DNA of 64,000 bases from Prevotella sp. (GTDB taxonomy: Bacteria > Bacteroidota > Bacteroidia > Bacteroidales > Bacteroidaceae): NCBI GenBank assembly GCA_024697645.1, contig JAILFH010000089.1, positions 1-64,000 on the forward strand, given 5' to 3'. A program made the position numbers and the translations under genes. Below are positions 25,568-35,658 of the stretch, piece after piece. The notes under the pieces were generated by a model. It saw only the letters and a program-made list of their open reading frames with translations. It was not told the origin of the DNA and made no database searches. Positions within the stretch are counted from its first letter, which is position 1, and each line of letters begins with the position of its first letter.

Positions 25568-27658
25568 TTATCTGACAATGTACTTCGAACCGTTCTTAAT
25601 AACGACGCCCTTGTAGTTCTTAGAAACACGCTGACCAGCGAGGTTGTAGATTGCGTCATTGCTGCGGACGGTATTGTCGTTCACGTTGTTGATGCCAGTA
25701 TCGGTACCAAACTCATAGGGAGAAGTGCCTGCGCCTTCCTTCACGTAGAAGTTCTTAGTGCCAGTCTGGTCGATCAGAGACTCTGTGCTGGCCTCGTCTC
25801 TCCAGATAACATCGGTGATGTAGTAGTCGCAAGCAGCCTTGATCTCAGCCATATTGAAGGCGATAGACTTCATGCCGTCGGCCTCAGAAGGAACGGTGAA
25901 TGTAGTCTCGAAGTTCTGCCATTCCTCAGTGAAGTTGAAGGTGCCGAGGCAATTCCAGTGCAAGTAAGCACCTGGCTCACCGTGACACTGTGTGCCGCTC
26001 GTAGCAGGAATAGAACTCTTGTATCTGAAGGAAATAACAGTTACCTCACCAGCAGAAAGAGTGCGGTTGGCAATGATGAAGAACTGGTTGTCCCAAGGCT
26101 GGCCTTCACCACCTTCTTCCTCATTGATAGTGCCATCAGAGCCGTCGGCAAGGTCGTCGCGCTCCTGACCCTTCACAACCACTTCCGTCGGGTTGGGATC
26201 AATCTGGATAACCGGCTTGTCGATGATTTCCTCACCTTCTAACTGAACGAAGTTGATTGACTTGTATTCAGTATCGATAGAAATCTTCCACACACCAGCA
26301 GCGGGGAGTTTGATCTTGGCGTTAGATCCTTCAGTGTAGTCGTACCACTCGTCCTCACCACTCTTAATATTGGTTGTGGAAGGCTTGATGGTACCGCCCT
26401 TGAACGAAGCATTGTGGCCGCGAACAGTAGAAATCATCAACTCATTGACCCAACTGTCTTGCTTGCCCTGTGTACCAACGGTAGCAACAAGCAGGCCATC
26501 GCCGCCATCAACAAACTCAATAGCATTGTCGAAGTCGTACTCAATACCTGTAGTGGTGTTGGAAGAAGCAACGAAGAATCCGTGGTCGAGTTTCATTTCA
26601 GACAGAGAGATGTCGTCGATATAGAAATCAACAGCATCCTTGACATTCGGGTTCAGGTTGAATGCGATAGAATAAGCATCGGTTGCTGCATCAGGAACTG
26701 TGAATGTCTGGTCGAAATCCTGCCAAGCCGTTGTGAAGGAAACATCACCGATAGCCTGCCAGTGGACATAGTCAGACGGAGTCTGATGGTGGAACTGGGT
26801 GTTTGTAACAACGTCCTGAGAAGCCTTGTAGCGGAAATGGATCTTGTACTGTGAGCCAACCTTCAACTGCTTCGGAGACTGGATCCAGAACTGGTTGTCC
26901 CAAGCAGAGGCATCGCCCTCAGTATCGGCAATGGCTGCATGAACGACGAACACGTGAGAACCGTCAACCTCTTCGATGTCGGCAGGATATGGGTTCCAAG
27001 CGCCATCCTCATTCAGGTTCTTACCCTTCACCTTACCCCAAGCACAAACGAACGTGTTCCTTTCAGAATCGTTATAGACTACGTCGGCAAGACCCAGGTC
27101 GGCCCACGATTTCTCAGCATCACCATTGGTGAGCAACTCAATCCACTCTACGGGCTTCTGGTTGCCGCTTTCCTCGTGGGTAATCTTCAGATAGGCGATA
27201 TCCCAATCACCAACATAGTCACCACACTGCATGAGGATGTTACCGCCGGAAGCATCTGTGCACTCGTAATCGACAGTTCCCTCAACCCAATCAGTCGTGA
27301 TGGGGAATTGTCCATAAGGTGTCTGTCCGAATCCAAGCATAGATACGTTCTGGGCAACAGAACCCTTAATCTTGTAATGAAGCGTATAGACAACGCCTAT
27401 CTCAGCACTGACACCACCGATAGGATGGAACTGGCAGTCCCAAGAGGGGTCAGTTGCTTCCTCACTATGGAAGTGAAGACAACCATCCTGAATGGTGAGA
27501 CGGGCTACTGCCGATTCACTGGCGCCCCAGCCCGCAAACTTAAACTCCGAAATGTCGGAATACTTAGAGAAGTCGACTTCAGCATCAACTACCTCTACCG
27601 CCTTTGCCCCCATGAAACATGCAAGGAGAACAAAAAGAGTAAAAATTTTCTTCATCAT
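25568..27658 (-). CDS. Secreted multi-module carbohydrate-binding protein
   Basis: The 696-aa protein has a signal peptide and no recognisable catalytic motif. I see three jelly-roll modules of CBM4/CBM22-like type: residues about 20-160, about 175-360 (VHWQAIGDVSFTTAWQDFDQ, FYIDDISL) and about 500-635 (LHWNCLGTFNFTEEWQNFET, YYITDVIW). Modules 2 and 3 share the LHW/VHW...W.(D/N)F pattern and look like an internal duplication. A SusE/F-like strand region lies near 370-470. The tail NLAGQRVSKNYKGVVIKNGS resembles a Prevotella C-terminal sorting signal. In the xylan operon it probably binds xylan at the surface. Confidence 0.7.
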   Translation of the reverse strand: MMKKIFTLFVLLACFMGAKAVEVVDAEVDFSKYSDISEFKFAGWGASESAVARLTIQDGCLHFHSEEATDPSWDCQFHPIGGVSAEIGVVYTLHYKIKGSVAQNVSMLGFGQTPYGQFPITTDWVEGTVDYECTDASGGNILMQCGDYVGDWDIAYLKITHEESGNQKPVEWIELLTNGDAEKSWADLGLADVVYNDSERNTFVCAWGKVKGKNLNEDGAWNPYPADIEEVDGSHVFVVHAAIADTEGDASAWDNQFWIQSPKQLKVGSQYKIHFRYKASQDVVTNTQFHHQTPSDYVHWQAIGDVSFTTAWQDFDQTFTVPDAATDAYSIAFNLNPNVKDAVDFYIDDISLSEMKLDHGFFVASSNTTTGIEYDFDNAIEFVDGGDGLLVATVGTQGKQDSWVNELMISTVRGHNASFKGGTIKPSTTNIKSGEDEWYDYTEGSNAKIKLPAAGVWKISIDTEYKSINFVQLEGEEIIDKPVIQIDPNPTEVVVKGQERDDLADGSDGTINEEEGGEGQPWDNQFFIIANRTLSAGEVTVISFRYKSSIPATSGTQCHGEPGAYLHWNCLGTFNFTEEWQNFETTFTVPSEADGMKSIAFNMAEIKAACDYYITDVIWRDEASTESLIDQTGTKNFYVKEGAGTSPYEFGTDTGINNVNDNTVRSNDAIYNLAGQRVSKNYKGVVIKNGSKYIVR

Positions 27659-27713
27659 AATAATTTTAGATTAATAAAATAGAATAAAAATAAAGTGTAA
27701 TTGCTATTTGAAA

Positions 27714-27759
27714 GATAACTGCCAGGAAAGGGGTTTCCCTCTGTTCGCTGGCAATTATC
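27714..27759. other. Intra-operon hairpin between the GH10-like and CBM genes
   Basis: GATAAcTGCCAG pairs with CTGGCAaTTATC (one mismatch) in the 116-bp gap. No T-run follows. It may protect the upstream SusC/D message or lower downstream expression. Confidence 0.5.
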
Positions 27760-27774
27760 TGCCATAAGAGTTCA

Positions 27775-29514
27775 TCATTGTCCGCTGAGGGCATCGCAGA
27801 ATGCCTTATAGGTGGCATTGCGTACCCAGTCCTTGCTCTTGCTGTCGACAGACCAGAGACCTACGGGGTCGGTGGTGTCGGCGAGGTTGCCCTTACAGAT
27901 ACCAGCCTGTTTGTCGTGAGGAATCTTATTCATGTAAGTCTTGATGACATAACCATAGTAATCGGCCAACTGCTGACGCTGGGCTTCCGTGATTGCTGCC
28001 GCTGAGACAGGAGCGCCCGCAGCATCCTGATACTTAATGTCGAAATTGGAGAGGCGGACGAGTTTTCCCGTAGAGGCAAGATTCGCGAGAAGGCGGTCGA
28101 GAGAAGCCTTGTTGGCCTCCTGCTTGGCGGGATTCTCGCTATAGGTGAGATTCAGTTTGGCATTGATGCCGTCGATCTTCGCTCCGTTGGCGTCCCAGAT
28201 GCCAATCCAGTACTTGAGGCTCTCGAATACCTTCTGCTGCTCAAGTCCGGTTTCGCTGATAAAGAACTTCAGTTCTTCGGGTACTCCGCCATACTTCTCG
28301 AAAGCAGCACGAGCCACTTTTGATACCTCAGGCGCATAGTTGGCGCTTCCGAGAATATCCTGCCAGAAAATCTTCTCGGTAGAATGCTTGAGGTCGAGCA
28401 TACCGTTCTCCAATTCAGCCGAGGGATCAATGGGTTCGTCAATCAGGTCGAACAACTTGATGCGACCGGCATTGATTTCCATCAGTTTGTCGCACCATGT
28501 GTCGATGGCATAATTGATGGTGTCGTTCAGTTCCTGCGCAGTCTGTGGACGATGGTTGTCGGGATAGTAGCCTACCTCCACCTTCTGGATATAGACAGGA
28601 GCGGAAGGCGTATTGTCGATTCTCAGGTAACCTTCAGTCGCGTCGGGAGCACTTTGTGCCTCGACCACAATCTTCTGCCATTTACCGGGCTTGCAGATCC
28701 ACTTTCCATCAGTACCGCTTCCGTCGATTCTATTACCGGAAAAGTTTACATAGAAAGATGCTTCCTTGTCGGCCTTTGCCCAGAAGACAATCGTATACTT
28801 AGCAAGCGGATCGACATCGAAACCTTCGATGATGCGTACTTTTGCTCGCTGATTGATCTTGAGCGTGTTCTGATCATCATACTTGGTAATTGAAGCACTT
28901 CCGCTTTCAATGGTACCTGTGTAGTTGCCTACAGGCATATCGTTGAAGTTGACGGTCTTTCCCTCTACGTAGTCGACAGGGACTTCAATGGGAGCCGTGA
29001 GCGTGGCCAGCCATTCGTCGGCCTGATTGGCATTAGCGAAGAGCGGACTGCCGTAGACCTCATAGCCGATTTCTTCAACATGGGCGAGGAGGTCGCTCAT
29101 ATCGAGGAAATTCATCACACCCTTGGCGTTGACAATAGAACCAGACATCAGGGACGTGCCGAAAGCAACATTGTCGAAGTTGGTAACGGCGGCAGCATGA
29201 GCCAGTTCCTGCTTGTTGAAATCAACCACCTTCAGCAATGCGCCGAGCGACATGTTCGGATAAGCCTCCCTATTGATGTAGTCCTTAACGGGGTTCAGAT
29301 CCTTATACGGCTCCACGAAAGCAGGGTCGGGCTGAGCAGTGAAATCGTCTGTCTCATTATAGTCAGCACAGGAGGAAACGAAGCATGAAGAAAGAAGAAT
29401 GAAGAATGCTGTTGCAAGCAACTTCACCGACGTTTTCTTGCGTCTTTTCTCTGCTATAAATTTCTTTTGTCTCATATCTTTATCAATTTTAAACCACCAT
29501 GAAAAATTCTTCAT
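27775..29514 (-). CDS. GH10-fold lipoprotein with inserted CBM, probably not a normal xylanase
   Basis: The 579-aa protein has a lipoprotein signal (the likely true start is the second Met, near 29475) and GH10 landmarks. Residues about 178-318 are an inserted CBM4/22-like module (VFWAKADKEASFYVNF...WQKIVV), as in Prevotella Xyn10C-type proteins. The acid/base region reads LFDLIDEPID, keeping E360. At the nucleophile site, where GH10 enzymes have (I/V)TELD, it reads RLSNFDI, with N490 in place of Glu. The usual Q-H pair before it reads GINAKLNL, without His. By position (last of SusC-SusD-SusC-SusD-XusE-GH10) it is the xyn10C equivalent. It may bind xylan instead of cutting it. The alignment was by eye. 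Confidence 0.75.
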   Translation of the reverse strand: MKNFSWWFKIDKDMRQKKFIAEKRRKKTSVKLLATAFFILLSSCFVSSCADYNETDDFTAQPDPAFVEPYKDLNPVKDYINREAYPNMSLGALLKVVDFNKQELAHAAAVTNFDNVAFGTSLMSGSIVNAKGVMNFLDMSDLLAHVEEIGYEVYGSPLFANANQADEWLATLTAPIEVPVDYVEGKTVNFNDMPVGNYTGTIESGSASITKYDDQNTLKINQRAKVRIIEGFDVDPLAKYTIVFWAKADKEASFYVNFSGNRIDGSGTDGKWICKPGKWQKIVVEAQSAPDATEGYLRIDNTPSAPVYIQKVEVGYYPDNHRPQTAQELNDTINYAIDTWCDKLMEINAGRIKLFDLIDEPIDPSAELENGMLDLKHSTEKIFWQDILGSANYAPEVSKVARAAFEKYGGVPEELKFFISETGLEQQKVFESLKYWIGIWDANGAKIDGINAKLNLTYSENPAKQEANKASLDRLLANLASTGKLVRLSNFDIKYQDAAGAPVSAAAITEAQRQQLADYYGYVIKTYMNKIPHDKQAGICKGNLADTTDPVGLWSVDSKSKDWVRNATYKAFCDALSGQ

Positions 29515-29517
29515 TCA

Positions 29518-30660
29518 TCACTTCACGTATTTGGGCGTGAAGAATACTTTCTGATTAGACTCACGGGTCTGAACGACAAGCGTATCGTTGGTTGACACCT
29601 GAATATCGCTGTTTTCGAAACTTACATTGTAAGCCAGACGGAGAATATCGCGCTGAACGGGCTCTCCTTCGTTGCTTCCCCACTGATAGTCCTTATATTC
29701 CGAACGCTCTGTGCCATTGGTAATGAATTCGCCAGAACCAGTGGCCGTTACGTTCTCATCGTCAGTGGAAATGGTGCATGTGTTGCCGTTGAACGTGAGG
29801 ATGAGGTTGCAGGAAATGGATGCGCCGGAAGTCTTGAACGATACCGGGAAGATGGCCTGCGACATGTTCTTGGTTGTGATGCCGCAGACTTCATCATTCT
29901 GGTTGACGGGATTCTCCTTATAACGCTCCACATCTGTGTTCACGAGTGAGAAATCCTTGCGTACAATCGTTGTAGTCTCTCCCTTTTCAGTCACATTGTC
30001 GACGCCTCGGCGAATATATTTTGCCTGCCACGGGTTCATGTATTTCACGCAGTAGAGCACATAGTCCTTGGCGAGAATGTCCCAGTCTTCGGTGTTGGTG
30101 CGGGAAGGCGAGAGACCTTCGCGCGGTTTGCCCGTAAGAATATGGTCGATGCCCCGTACGCTCTTCATCAGAAGGGGTATGACGTAGGTATTCTCTATGG
30201 CCTTAGGGTCGTTGAAGAAAGCATCAGTGAACTGTACTTCTACATAACCGCGAGTATCACCATTGTAGGGAATGACATTGGATGCGAGTTTATAATATGA
30301 TGTCGGCATTGGAAGCACCGGTGACGCTGCATTGCCGCCTTCATCCACAAACCAGAGATTGTCGCAGAGTGACTCGTCGACGGCAATCTCGGCATAGGCG
30401 TCGCGTCCGCCATAGGCTCCACCCATCGTAGAATAGATCCGGCACTTGTGCTCGTTGTCGATGGCGTTGTCGTAGATGTCATTGCCAAGTACAAGTGTGC
30501 GTACCGGGAACTGATAGGCGAAGTAGGCTGTGGTGCCTCCTTCGTAGTCGGGGAACTCATGGTCTGCATTATAGCAGGACGTAAGTGCTACGCTAAATGA
30601 CAACTGACAAATGATAAATGATAGAATTATCAAGCGTCTCTTATTATTTTTGGTAATCAT
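29518..30660 (-). CDS. XusE-like surface lipoprotein (DUF1735/DUF5627 type)
   Basis: The 380-aa lipoprotein has a signal ending ALTSC and resembles SusC/D-linked surface proteins with a BT_3987-like DUF1735 N-terminal domain (FPVRTLVLGNDIYDN...IAVDESLC) and a C-terminal lipocalin-like DUF5627-type region. By position it matches XusE of the Prevotella bryantii xylan cluster. It probably binds xylan chains at the surface next to the SusC/D importers. The gap to the GH10-like gene is 3 bp. The first 85 bp of the gene closely resemble the start of the neighbouring SusD gene even though the mature proteins are unrelated. Confidence 0.75.
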   Translation of the reverse strand: MITKNNKRRLIILSFIICQLSFSVALTSCYNADHEFPDYEGGTTAYFAYQFPVRTLVLGNDIYDNAIDNEHKCRIYSTMGGAYGGRDAYAEIAVDESLCDNLWFVDEGGNAASPVLPMPTSYYKLASNVIPYNGDTRGYVEVQFTDAFFNDPKAIENTYVIPLLMKSVRGIDHILTGKPREGLSPSRTNTEDWDILAKDYVLYCVKYMNPWQAKYIRRGVDNVTEKGETTTIVRKDFSLVNTDVERYKENPVNQNDEVCGITTKNMSQAIFPVSFKTSGASISCNLILTFNGNTCTISTDDENVTATGSGEFITNGTERSEYKDYQWGSNEGEPVQRDILRLAYNVSFENSDIQVSTNDTLVVQTRESNQKVFFTPKYVK

Positions 30661-30720
30661 AATTCTTAATTATATTATTATAGTTCGTGAGTTTTATGAG
30701 TTACTCTTCACTTATCAGTT

Positions 30721-32586
30721 CTATTGCCAACCTTTGTTTTGTTTGAGGTTGCTCCATTTGAGTACTTCGCTCTTAGGGATAGGTCCGTAACACTGGTAAG
30801 AGTTGTTGTAATTGCGTTCCTCGACATTAATGATGGTGTAGGAGAGTTCGCCCGTTTCTTCGTTGCGGTCGATCTTCATTCCCTTCACAGTTTCATCGAG
30901 AGGCAACAACCAACGACGAAGATCCCAGAAACGCTTGTTCTCAAAGCAGAGTTCAAGACGGCGTTCGTTGCGAATCAAGTTGGTCATCTTCACCTGATCG
31001 TTGGCACATTCTTCAAGATAGACATCACCTTCGGGGAGTTTGCGACCAAATTCGTCGGTGCCAAGACCTGCACGCTCGCGGATGGCCTTAATGACGTCGT
31101 AGGCTGTGAAGCCGACGTTCGTAGGATCAGCCTTGGGTCCCCAGGCATCATTGGCTGCTTCGGCGTAGGCCAGGAAGATTTCGGTGTAGCGGATGCGAGG
31201 ATAGATGTGCTGTTGCTCAATCAGTGAACTTGACAGCGGGCTCACATCGTCGCGAAGCAATTTCTTCAGGTAGTAGCCTGTGCGTGTGGATCTGTCGATG
31301 CTGTTGAGATTGTCGTCAGTCTCGGACTGATCGCCATGAATAGCAGGATAAGTACCCGTAATGATTTCATACTTCTTGGTATGGAAAACGGTACCATTGT
31401 AGATGACATCGTCGGTCAGACGAAGGTCGCGGTTAGCATACGGATTATTGGGGTCGTAACCGGAATTGGGATCTGTGATAGGACGTCCGCTGCGCATGGG
31501 GAAAGCGTCGACAAGGTTCTGGGACGGGTTGACACGACCCTGACCATACAATGTCGGCGGATAGTTTTCTCTTTCCTGATCGGCATTCTTATGGCGGTCC
31601 TCACGCCAGAGAATCTCAGGCATCTCAGCCGCACTGGGCTCAAGTTTGGGTTTGTTCTTGTACCAAACATTACCTGTCGTGTCGAATCCTTCTAACCCGC
31701 CGATACGTTTGAGTACATTGGCACAAAGCGTTGCTGCTTCGGCAGAAGTCACACCACTCTGTTCGCGGAATGCAGGACTGGCGGCAAGCAGGGCGACCTG
31801 AGCCTTGACAGCCTCGGCAATACGACCAGAGAGAAGATTCTTAGCCTTGGTGCCAAACACGAGGTTATAGCCAGAGGCATTTGCGCCCAACTGCCTGTAT
31901 TTCTCAGGAATCTGGGTCTCCGAACCGATGTCTTCATAATCGGTAGGGAGAAGAAGCATAGCGCTGTCGCAGTCGGCAAAACACTGCTTAACACAGTCGG
32001 CAAATGTGGCGCGAGACTGATTGAAGTCGGAACCGCCATCCTCGAAAGTGGTCAGCAGGGGCACACCGTATAGGGTACCATCGTCAGCATAGCCTCCGTG
32101 GGCCTGCAGCAGATAGTAATAAAGAATCGCGCGCAAGCCGAATGCCTCACCTTTCAGACGGTCGACGAACATCTGCTGCTTCGAAGCAGCACTCGGTGCC
32201 CATTTCACCTTCTCTACGATCGTGAAGAAAAGATTGATATACTGTATTCCATCCTTACAGTTGTTCCACTGAGACATCGGGTTATTGTCGGAAGCCCATG
32301 TTCCTGTTGCCATATTCAGATAATTGCTCGTCTTCAGGTTGGTGACAGCATCGTCTGTGGCAATGTCGGTTGTCGTGGTCGTAAGGTAAGGAAGTCGTCC
32401 GTAGCCATACATCAGCAAGCCATAGGCATACAGAGACTCTTCCACCATGTCGTCGGCCTGTCGCTTGTTTTCATCTGCTGGCTCGAACATGTCATCACAT
32501 GAGGTGAGCAGCACTGCACTAAATGAGAAACTGCAGATGATCAATAATAAACTTATCAGGCGTCTATAGATATTTTTGGTAATCAT
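30721..32586 (-). CDS. SusD family lipoprotein (xylan pair, XusD-like)
   Basis: The protein is 621 aa from the ATG at 32586 (MITKNIYRR...); the ORF track starts 8 codons earlier. It has a lipobox (LLTSC), SusD N-terminal TPR helices (GEAFGLRAILYYYLLQAHGG), the NERRLELCFENKRFWDLRRW motif and the tail KWSNLKQNKGWQ. It should capture xylo-oligosaccharides for the SusC gene 35 bp upstream. Its signal-peptide DNA is shared with the XusE-like gene downstream. Confidence 0.93.
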   Translation of the reverse strand: MITKNIYRRLISLLLIICSFSFSAVLLTSCDDMFEPADENKRQADDMVEESLYAYGLLMYGYGRLPYLTTTTTDIATDDAVTNLKTSNYLNMATGTWASDNNPMSQWNNCKDGIQYINLFFTIVEKVKWAPSAASKQQMFVDRLKGEAFGLRAILYYYLLQAHGGYADDGTLYGVPLLTTFEDGGSDFNQSRATFADCVKQCFADCDSAMLLLPTDYEDIGSETQIPEKYRQLGANASGYNLVFGTKAKNLLSGRIAEAVKAQVALLAASPAFREQSGVTSAEAATLCANVLKRIGGLEGFDTTGNVWYKNKPKLEPSAAEMPEILWREDRHKNADQERENYPPTLYGQGRVNPSQNLVDAFPMRSGRPITDPNSGYDPNNPYANRDLRLTDDVIYNGTVFHTKKYEIITGTYPAIHGDQSETDDNLNSIDRSTRTGYYLKKLLRDDVSPLSSSLIEQQHIYPRIRYTEIFLAYAEAANDAWGPKADPTNVGFTAYDVIKAIRERAGLGTDEFGRKLPEGDVYLEECANDQVKMTNLIRNERRLELCFENKRFWDLRRWLLPLDETVKGMKIDRNEETGELSYTIINVEERNYNNSYQCYGPIPKSEVLKWSNLKQNKGWQ

Positions 32587-32621
32587 AATACTGAATTTTA
32601 CTCTTTTCACTTATCACTTCA

Positions 32622-35615
32622 TTACAGGGTAACCTTGACACCGAGGTTATAGAAACGAGTCTGTGGCGCATAGCCAACGCTGGTTTCCATCAACTTGCGG
32701 TTCTTTGAAATTGTGAGCAGGTCGTTTCCGTTCACATAAACAGAGAGGGACTTCACCCATTTCCCATCAAACATTTCCGACGGGAAGTCGTAAGTCAACT
32801 GTACCTTGCGAAGGTTGAAACGGTCGGTGCTGTACATCCAGAATGTAGATGCTGCACGATTGTTGTTCGAACTCAGCGTTGTCAGACGTGGATGCGTAGC
32901 AGTATTAGCAGTCTCCGGCGTCCAACGACCACGAACGTTCACAGAGTACTTAGCCTCTTGATCCATATAGTAGTAACTCGTGCCGCCACTGTTCTTCATT
33001 GCATAAGCGCCGAACTGGCCATTACCGAGCACAAAGAGCGTGAAATTCTTATACTTGAGCGTAAGGTTCACGCCAACGAACCAAGGAGTTCCGATGCTGC
33101 CCAAAGGATTGCTGTAAGGACTGGCGGTAGGATTACCTCCGTCGTCAAAAACAGTAATGGTGCCCGACTTGCCAAGAACGACCAAATCCTTATTGTCGAT
33201 TCGGCCATCACCATTGACATCTTCGTACTTCAGGTCACCGGGCTGGATGCTACCACCGATAGCAGGAGTCGGGAGTTCTGACTTCAGCGTGTACTTCGTG
33301 GTGCCATCATCGCTGGTGGTCACATTAAAATCGTTCAGAGAATAGAAGCCCTGACACTTATAGCCCCAGAGCGCATCAAGAGCCTGACCTTCCAAATATT
33401 TGTGAGATGCCAAAGGATCTATCGTCTCATCGTACTTCTTCCATTTTGTGGTGAGATAAGTACCAACGACTCCTAAAGTAGCATCAACTTCACCGATCTT
33501 CTTCTTGAGCGTGACGCTAAAGTCGACACCCTTACGGTTCTGTATGTTATTGTTGATGGCCGGCATGAATGAACTTCCAGAAAGACCACCCTGCAAGTGA
33601 GAGGGGAAGGTAGTCAGATTCTGGACAATATAGCCAGACATATCCGTATTGAAGAAACTAAGGTCGGTAGAGATCAACTTGTTGAAGAAGGAACCTCTCA
33701 GGCTTACCGACCATTCCTTGCGTTGAACGAAACCGAGGGAGGGATTGACACCCATTGTGGAATAAGTATAACTTGCAGTCGTTCCTTCATTCCATGAGAA
33801 TCCGCTACCCTTCTGGTTCCATAAGGCATCATAGATATAGAAGGTATTGTCTTTCAGATAGACATCAATATCTTCTTTCAGATCGCTGTAGGAAGCGCTG
33901 AGCATCAGGTCGTCGACGAAACTTCCCTCCATGAAACTCTCTTTGGCGATGTTCCAACCGAGGGTGAACGAAGGTGAAATGGCATTGCGCTGGTCTTTGG
34001 GAAGGCGGGCAGAATGAACGCCTGCCATTGCTGCTTCAGCAAAATAACGCCCCATATAGTCGTAACCTAACTGCAGACCTAAGTTTGCATTTGCATAACG
34101 ATGGTATGTGCCACTTGTCGTTGTCGTAAACATATTGGCGAGCAACATTCCCGTTACATGATGCTTGGCAGCAAAGGTGTGGTCGTAGTCGAAATGGCCA
34201 TTCCAACTAATGGTCTGACGATATTTCGTATCCGACATAGACATATGACCTGTCACCACTTCGTCGTTCTGCTGGGTAATTGCCGTGATGACGTCCTGTG
34301 AATTATAGTTACTCCACGTTGGAATGAACACAGCGTACTTATTGTTGTATGAAAGACTGTAGTTGGCAGCATAGTCAATAGAGAACAATGTCTTGAAGGA
34401 CAAACCCTTCAGGAATTTGTTCATGTCGTAAATGATTCCTGCATCAAACTGGAACTGACGACTGACGTCCTTTGTTCTACCACCAAAATAGCAATCTGCA
34501 ATGGAGTTAGTCTGGGTGGCCTTTGTTCCGCCGGGGAAATACTTTCCGTCAAGAAGATTGAGCGACTTGCCCAGGATGGCGAGTGCCTTACTGGCATTCG
34601 GGTCTACCATATCAATAGGAATCAATGGTGCGGCATTCTCCGGGAAGTTTGGACGCATACTGGCCGCATCACCCCAGAAGTTACCCTTATTCTTATTGGC
34701 GTTATAGAAGGTGGCGCTCACGTTGGCAAAGCCCTTGATGAGTTTGTTGACTACGAGATCCACATTACCACGTACGCTAAAACGGTCGGTGTAGTTGTCC
34801 TTAGCCGGACCGAAGTTGATGAGATCCTCGAAGCGATAGTAGTTGATGTTTGTGTAGAAGTGGGCACGCGCTCCACCACCCTGGATTTCCAAAGTCCCTT
34901 CAGAACGGTTATACACCTTACGAATATAATCGGAGGAATAGTAGTTCACGTTAGGATAACGATATGGATTAACACCCAAGGCATGGTTGTATATCTCCTG
35001 TTGCGAATAGCGGGGACCTGTGGGCAATTGGTCGTTCATACATGCCTCGTTATAGAGCGTCATGTACTCCGCAGAGCCAAGATACTCTGGAAATTCCTTG
35101 GCCACATGGAAACCTGTATTCGCGTTTGCCTGAATCTGAAGGCCGTCCACCTTACCGCGCTTGGTAGTAATCAAGATAGCACCCTTTGCTCCCTTGGCAC
35201 CATAAAGCACCACTGCCTGAGCACCCTTAAGGAAGGTAATCTGCTCTATTTCAGAAGGAAGCACATTGTTCGACGGACGCTTCACACCGTCGATAATAAC
35301 GAGCGGCAGATTGCTGTTGTCGTTATTGTCGAGACGTTCATTGTCCATACCCCAAAGGTTGTTGCCATTCCATCCACCGACAAGCGCATACATGTCTTCA
35401 AGGCTACTCATCGTATAGTCCTTCCTCTGCAATTCTTCCATATCCACATAGGAAATGCCTCCCAGAAGATGGTCGGGATCCTTATCGCGGAAAGCGACAT
35501 GGACTTTCTTTTTTGCCGAGACAGAATCCGCCTCATCGGTGGTCTGTGCATTGACCGCAAGCGGTGATGCAGCGAGCATGGCAAAGAGAAATATGTTTAT
35601 TTTTATACTTTTCAT
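32622..35615 (-). CDS. SusC family TonB-dependent transporter without N-terminal extension (XusC-like)
   Basis: The 997-aa protein has a signal peptide (MKSIKINIFLFAMLAASPLAVNAQ) but no CarboxypepD_reg-like domain and no clear LxEVVVxGYG TonB box; a short linker leads directly to the plug (LPLVIIDGVKRP, AVVLYGAKGAKGAILITTKRG) and barrel. This matches the second SusC of the Prevotella xus cluster being different from the first. How it couples to TonB is less clear than for its neighbour. It sits 43 bp after the SusD of the first xylan pair and 35 bp before its own SusD. Confidence 0.9.
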   Translation of the reverse strand: MKSIKINIFLFAMLAASPLAVNAQTTDEADSVSAKKKVHVAFRDKDPDHLLGGISYVDMEELQRKDYTMSSLEDMYALVGGWNGNNLWGMDNERLDNNDNSNLPLVIIDGVKRPSNNVLPSEIEQITFLKGAQAVVLYGAKGAKGAILITTKRGKVDGLQIQANANTGFHVAKEFPEYLGSAEYMTLYNEACMNDQLPTGPRYSQQEIYNHALGVNPYRYPNVNYYSSDYIRKVYNRSEGTLEIQGGGARAHFYTNINYYRFEDLINFGPAKDNYTDRFSVRGNVDLVVNKLIKGFANVSATFYNANKNKGNFWGDAASMRPNFPENAAPLIPIDMVDPNASKALAILGKSLNLLDGKYFPGGTKATQTNSIADCYFGGRTKDVSRQFQFDAGIIYDMNKFLKGLSFKTLFSIDYAANYSLSYNNKYAVFIPTWSNYNSQDVITAITQQNDEVVTGHMSMSDTKYRQTISWNGHFDYDHTFAAKHHVTGMLLANMFTTTTSGTYHRYANANLGLQLGYDYMGRYFAEAAMAGVHSARLPKDQRNAISPSFTLGWNIAKESFMEGSFVDDLMLSASYSDLKEDIDVYLKDNTFYIYDALWNQKGSGFSWNEGTTASYTYSTMGVNPSLGFVQRKEWSVSLRGSFFNKLISTDLSFFNTDMSGYIVQNLTTFPSHLQGGLSGSSFMPAINNNIQNRKGVDFSVTLKKKIGEVDATLGVVGTYLTTKWKKYDETIDPLASHKYLEGQALDALWGYKCQGFYSLNDFNVTTSDDGTTKYTLKSELPTPAIGGSIQPGDLKYEDVNGDGRIDNKDLVVLGKSGTITVFDDGGNPTASPYSNPLGSIGTPWFVGVNLTLKYKNFTLFVLGNGQFGAYAMKNSGGTSYYYMDQEAKYSVNVRGRWTPETANTATHPRLTTLSSNNNRAASTFWMYSTDRFNLRKVQLTYDFPSEMFDGKWVKSLSVYVNGNDLLTISKNRKLMETSVGYAPQTRFYNLGVKVTL

Positions 35616-35658
35616 ATTTTCAATTTTTCATTTTCTCATTTCTCATTTTCTCATTGAC

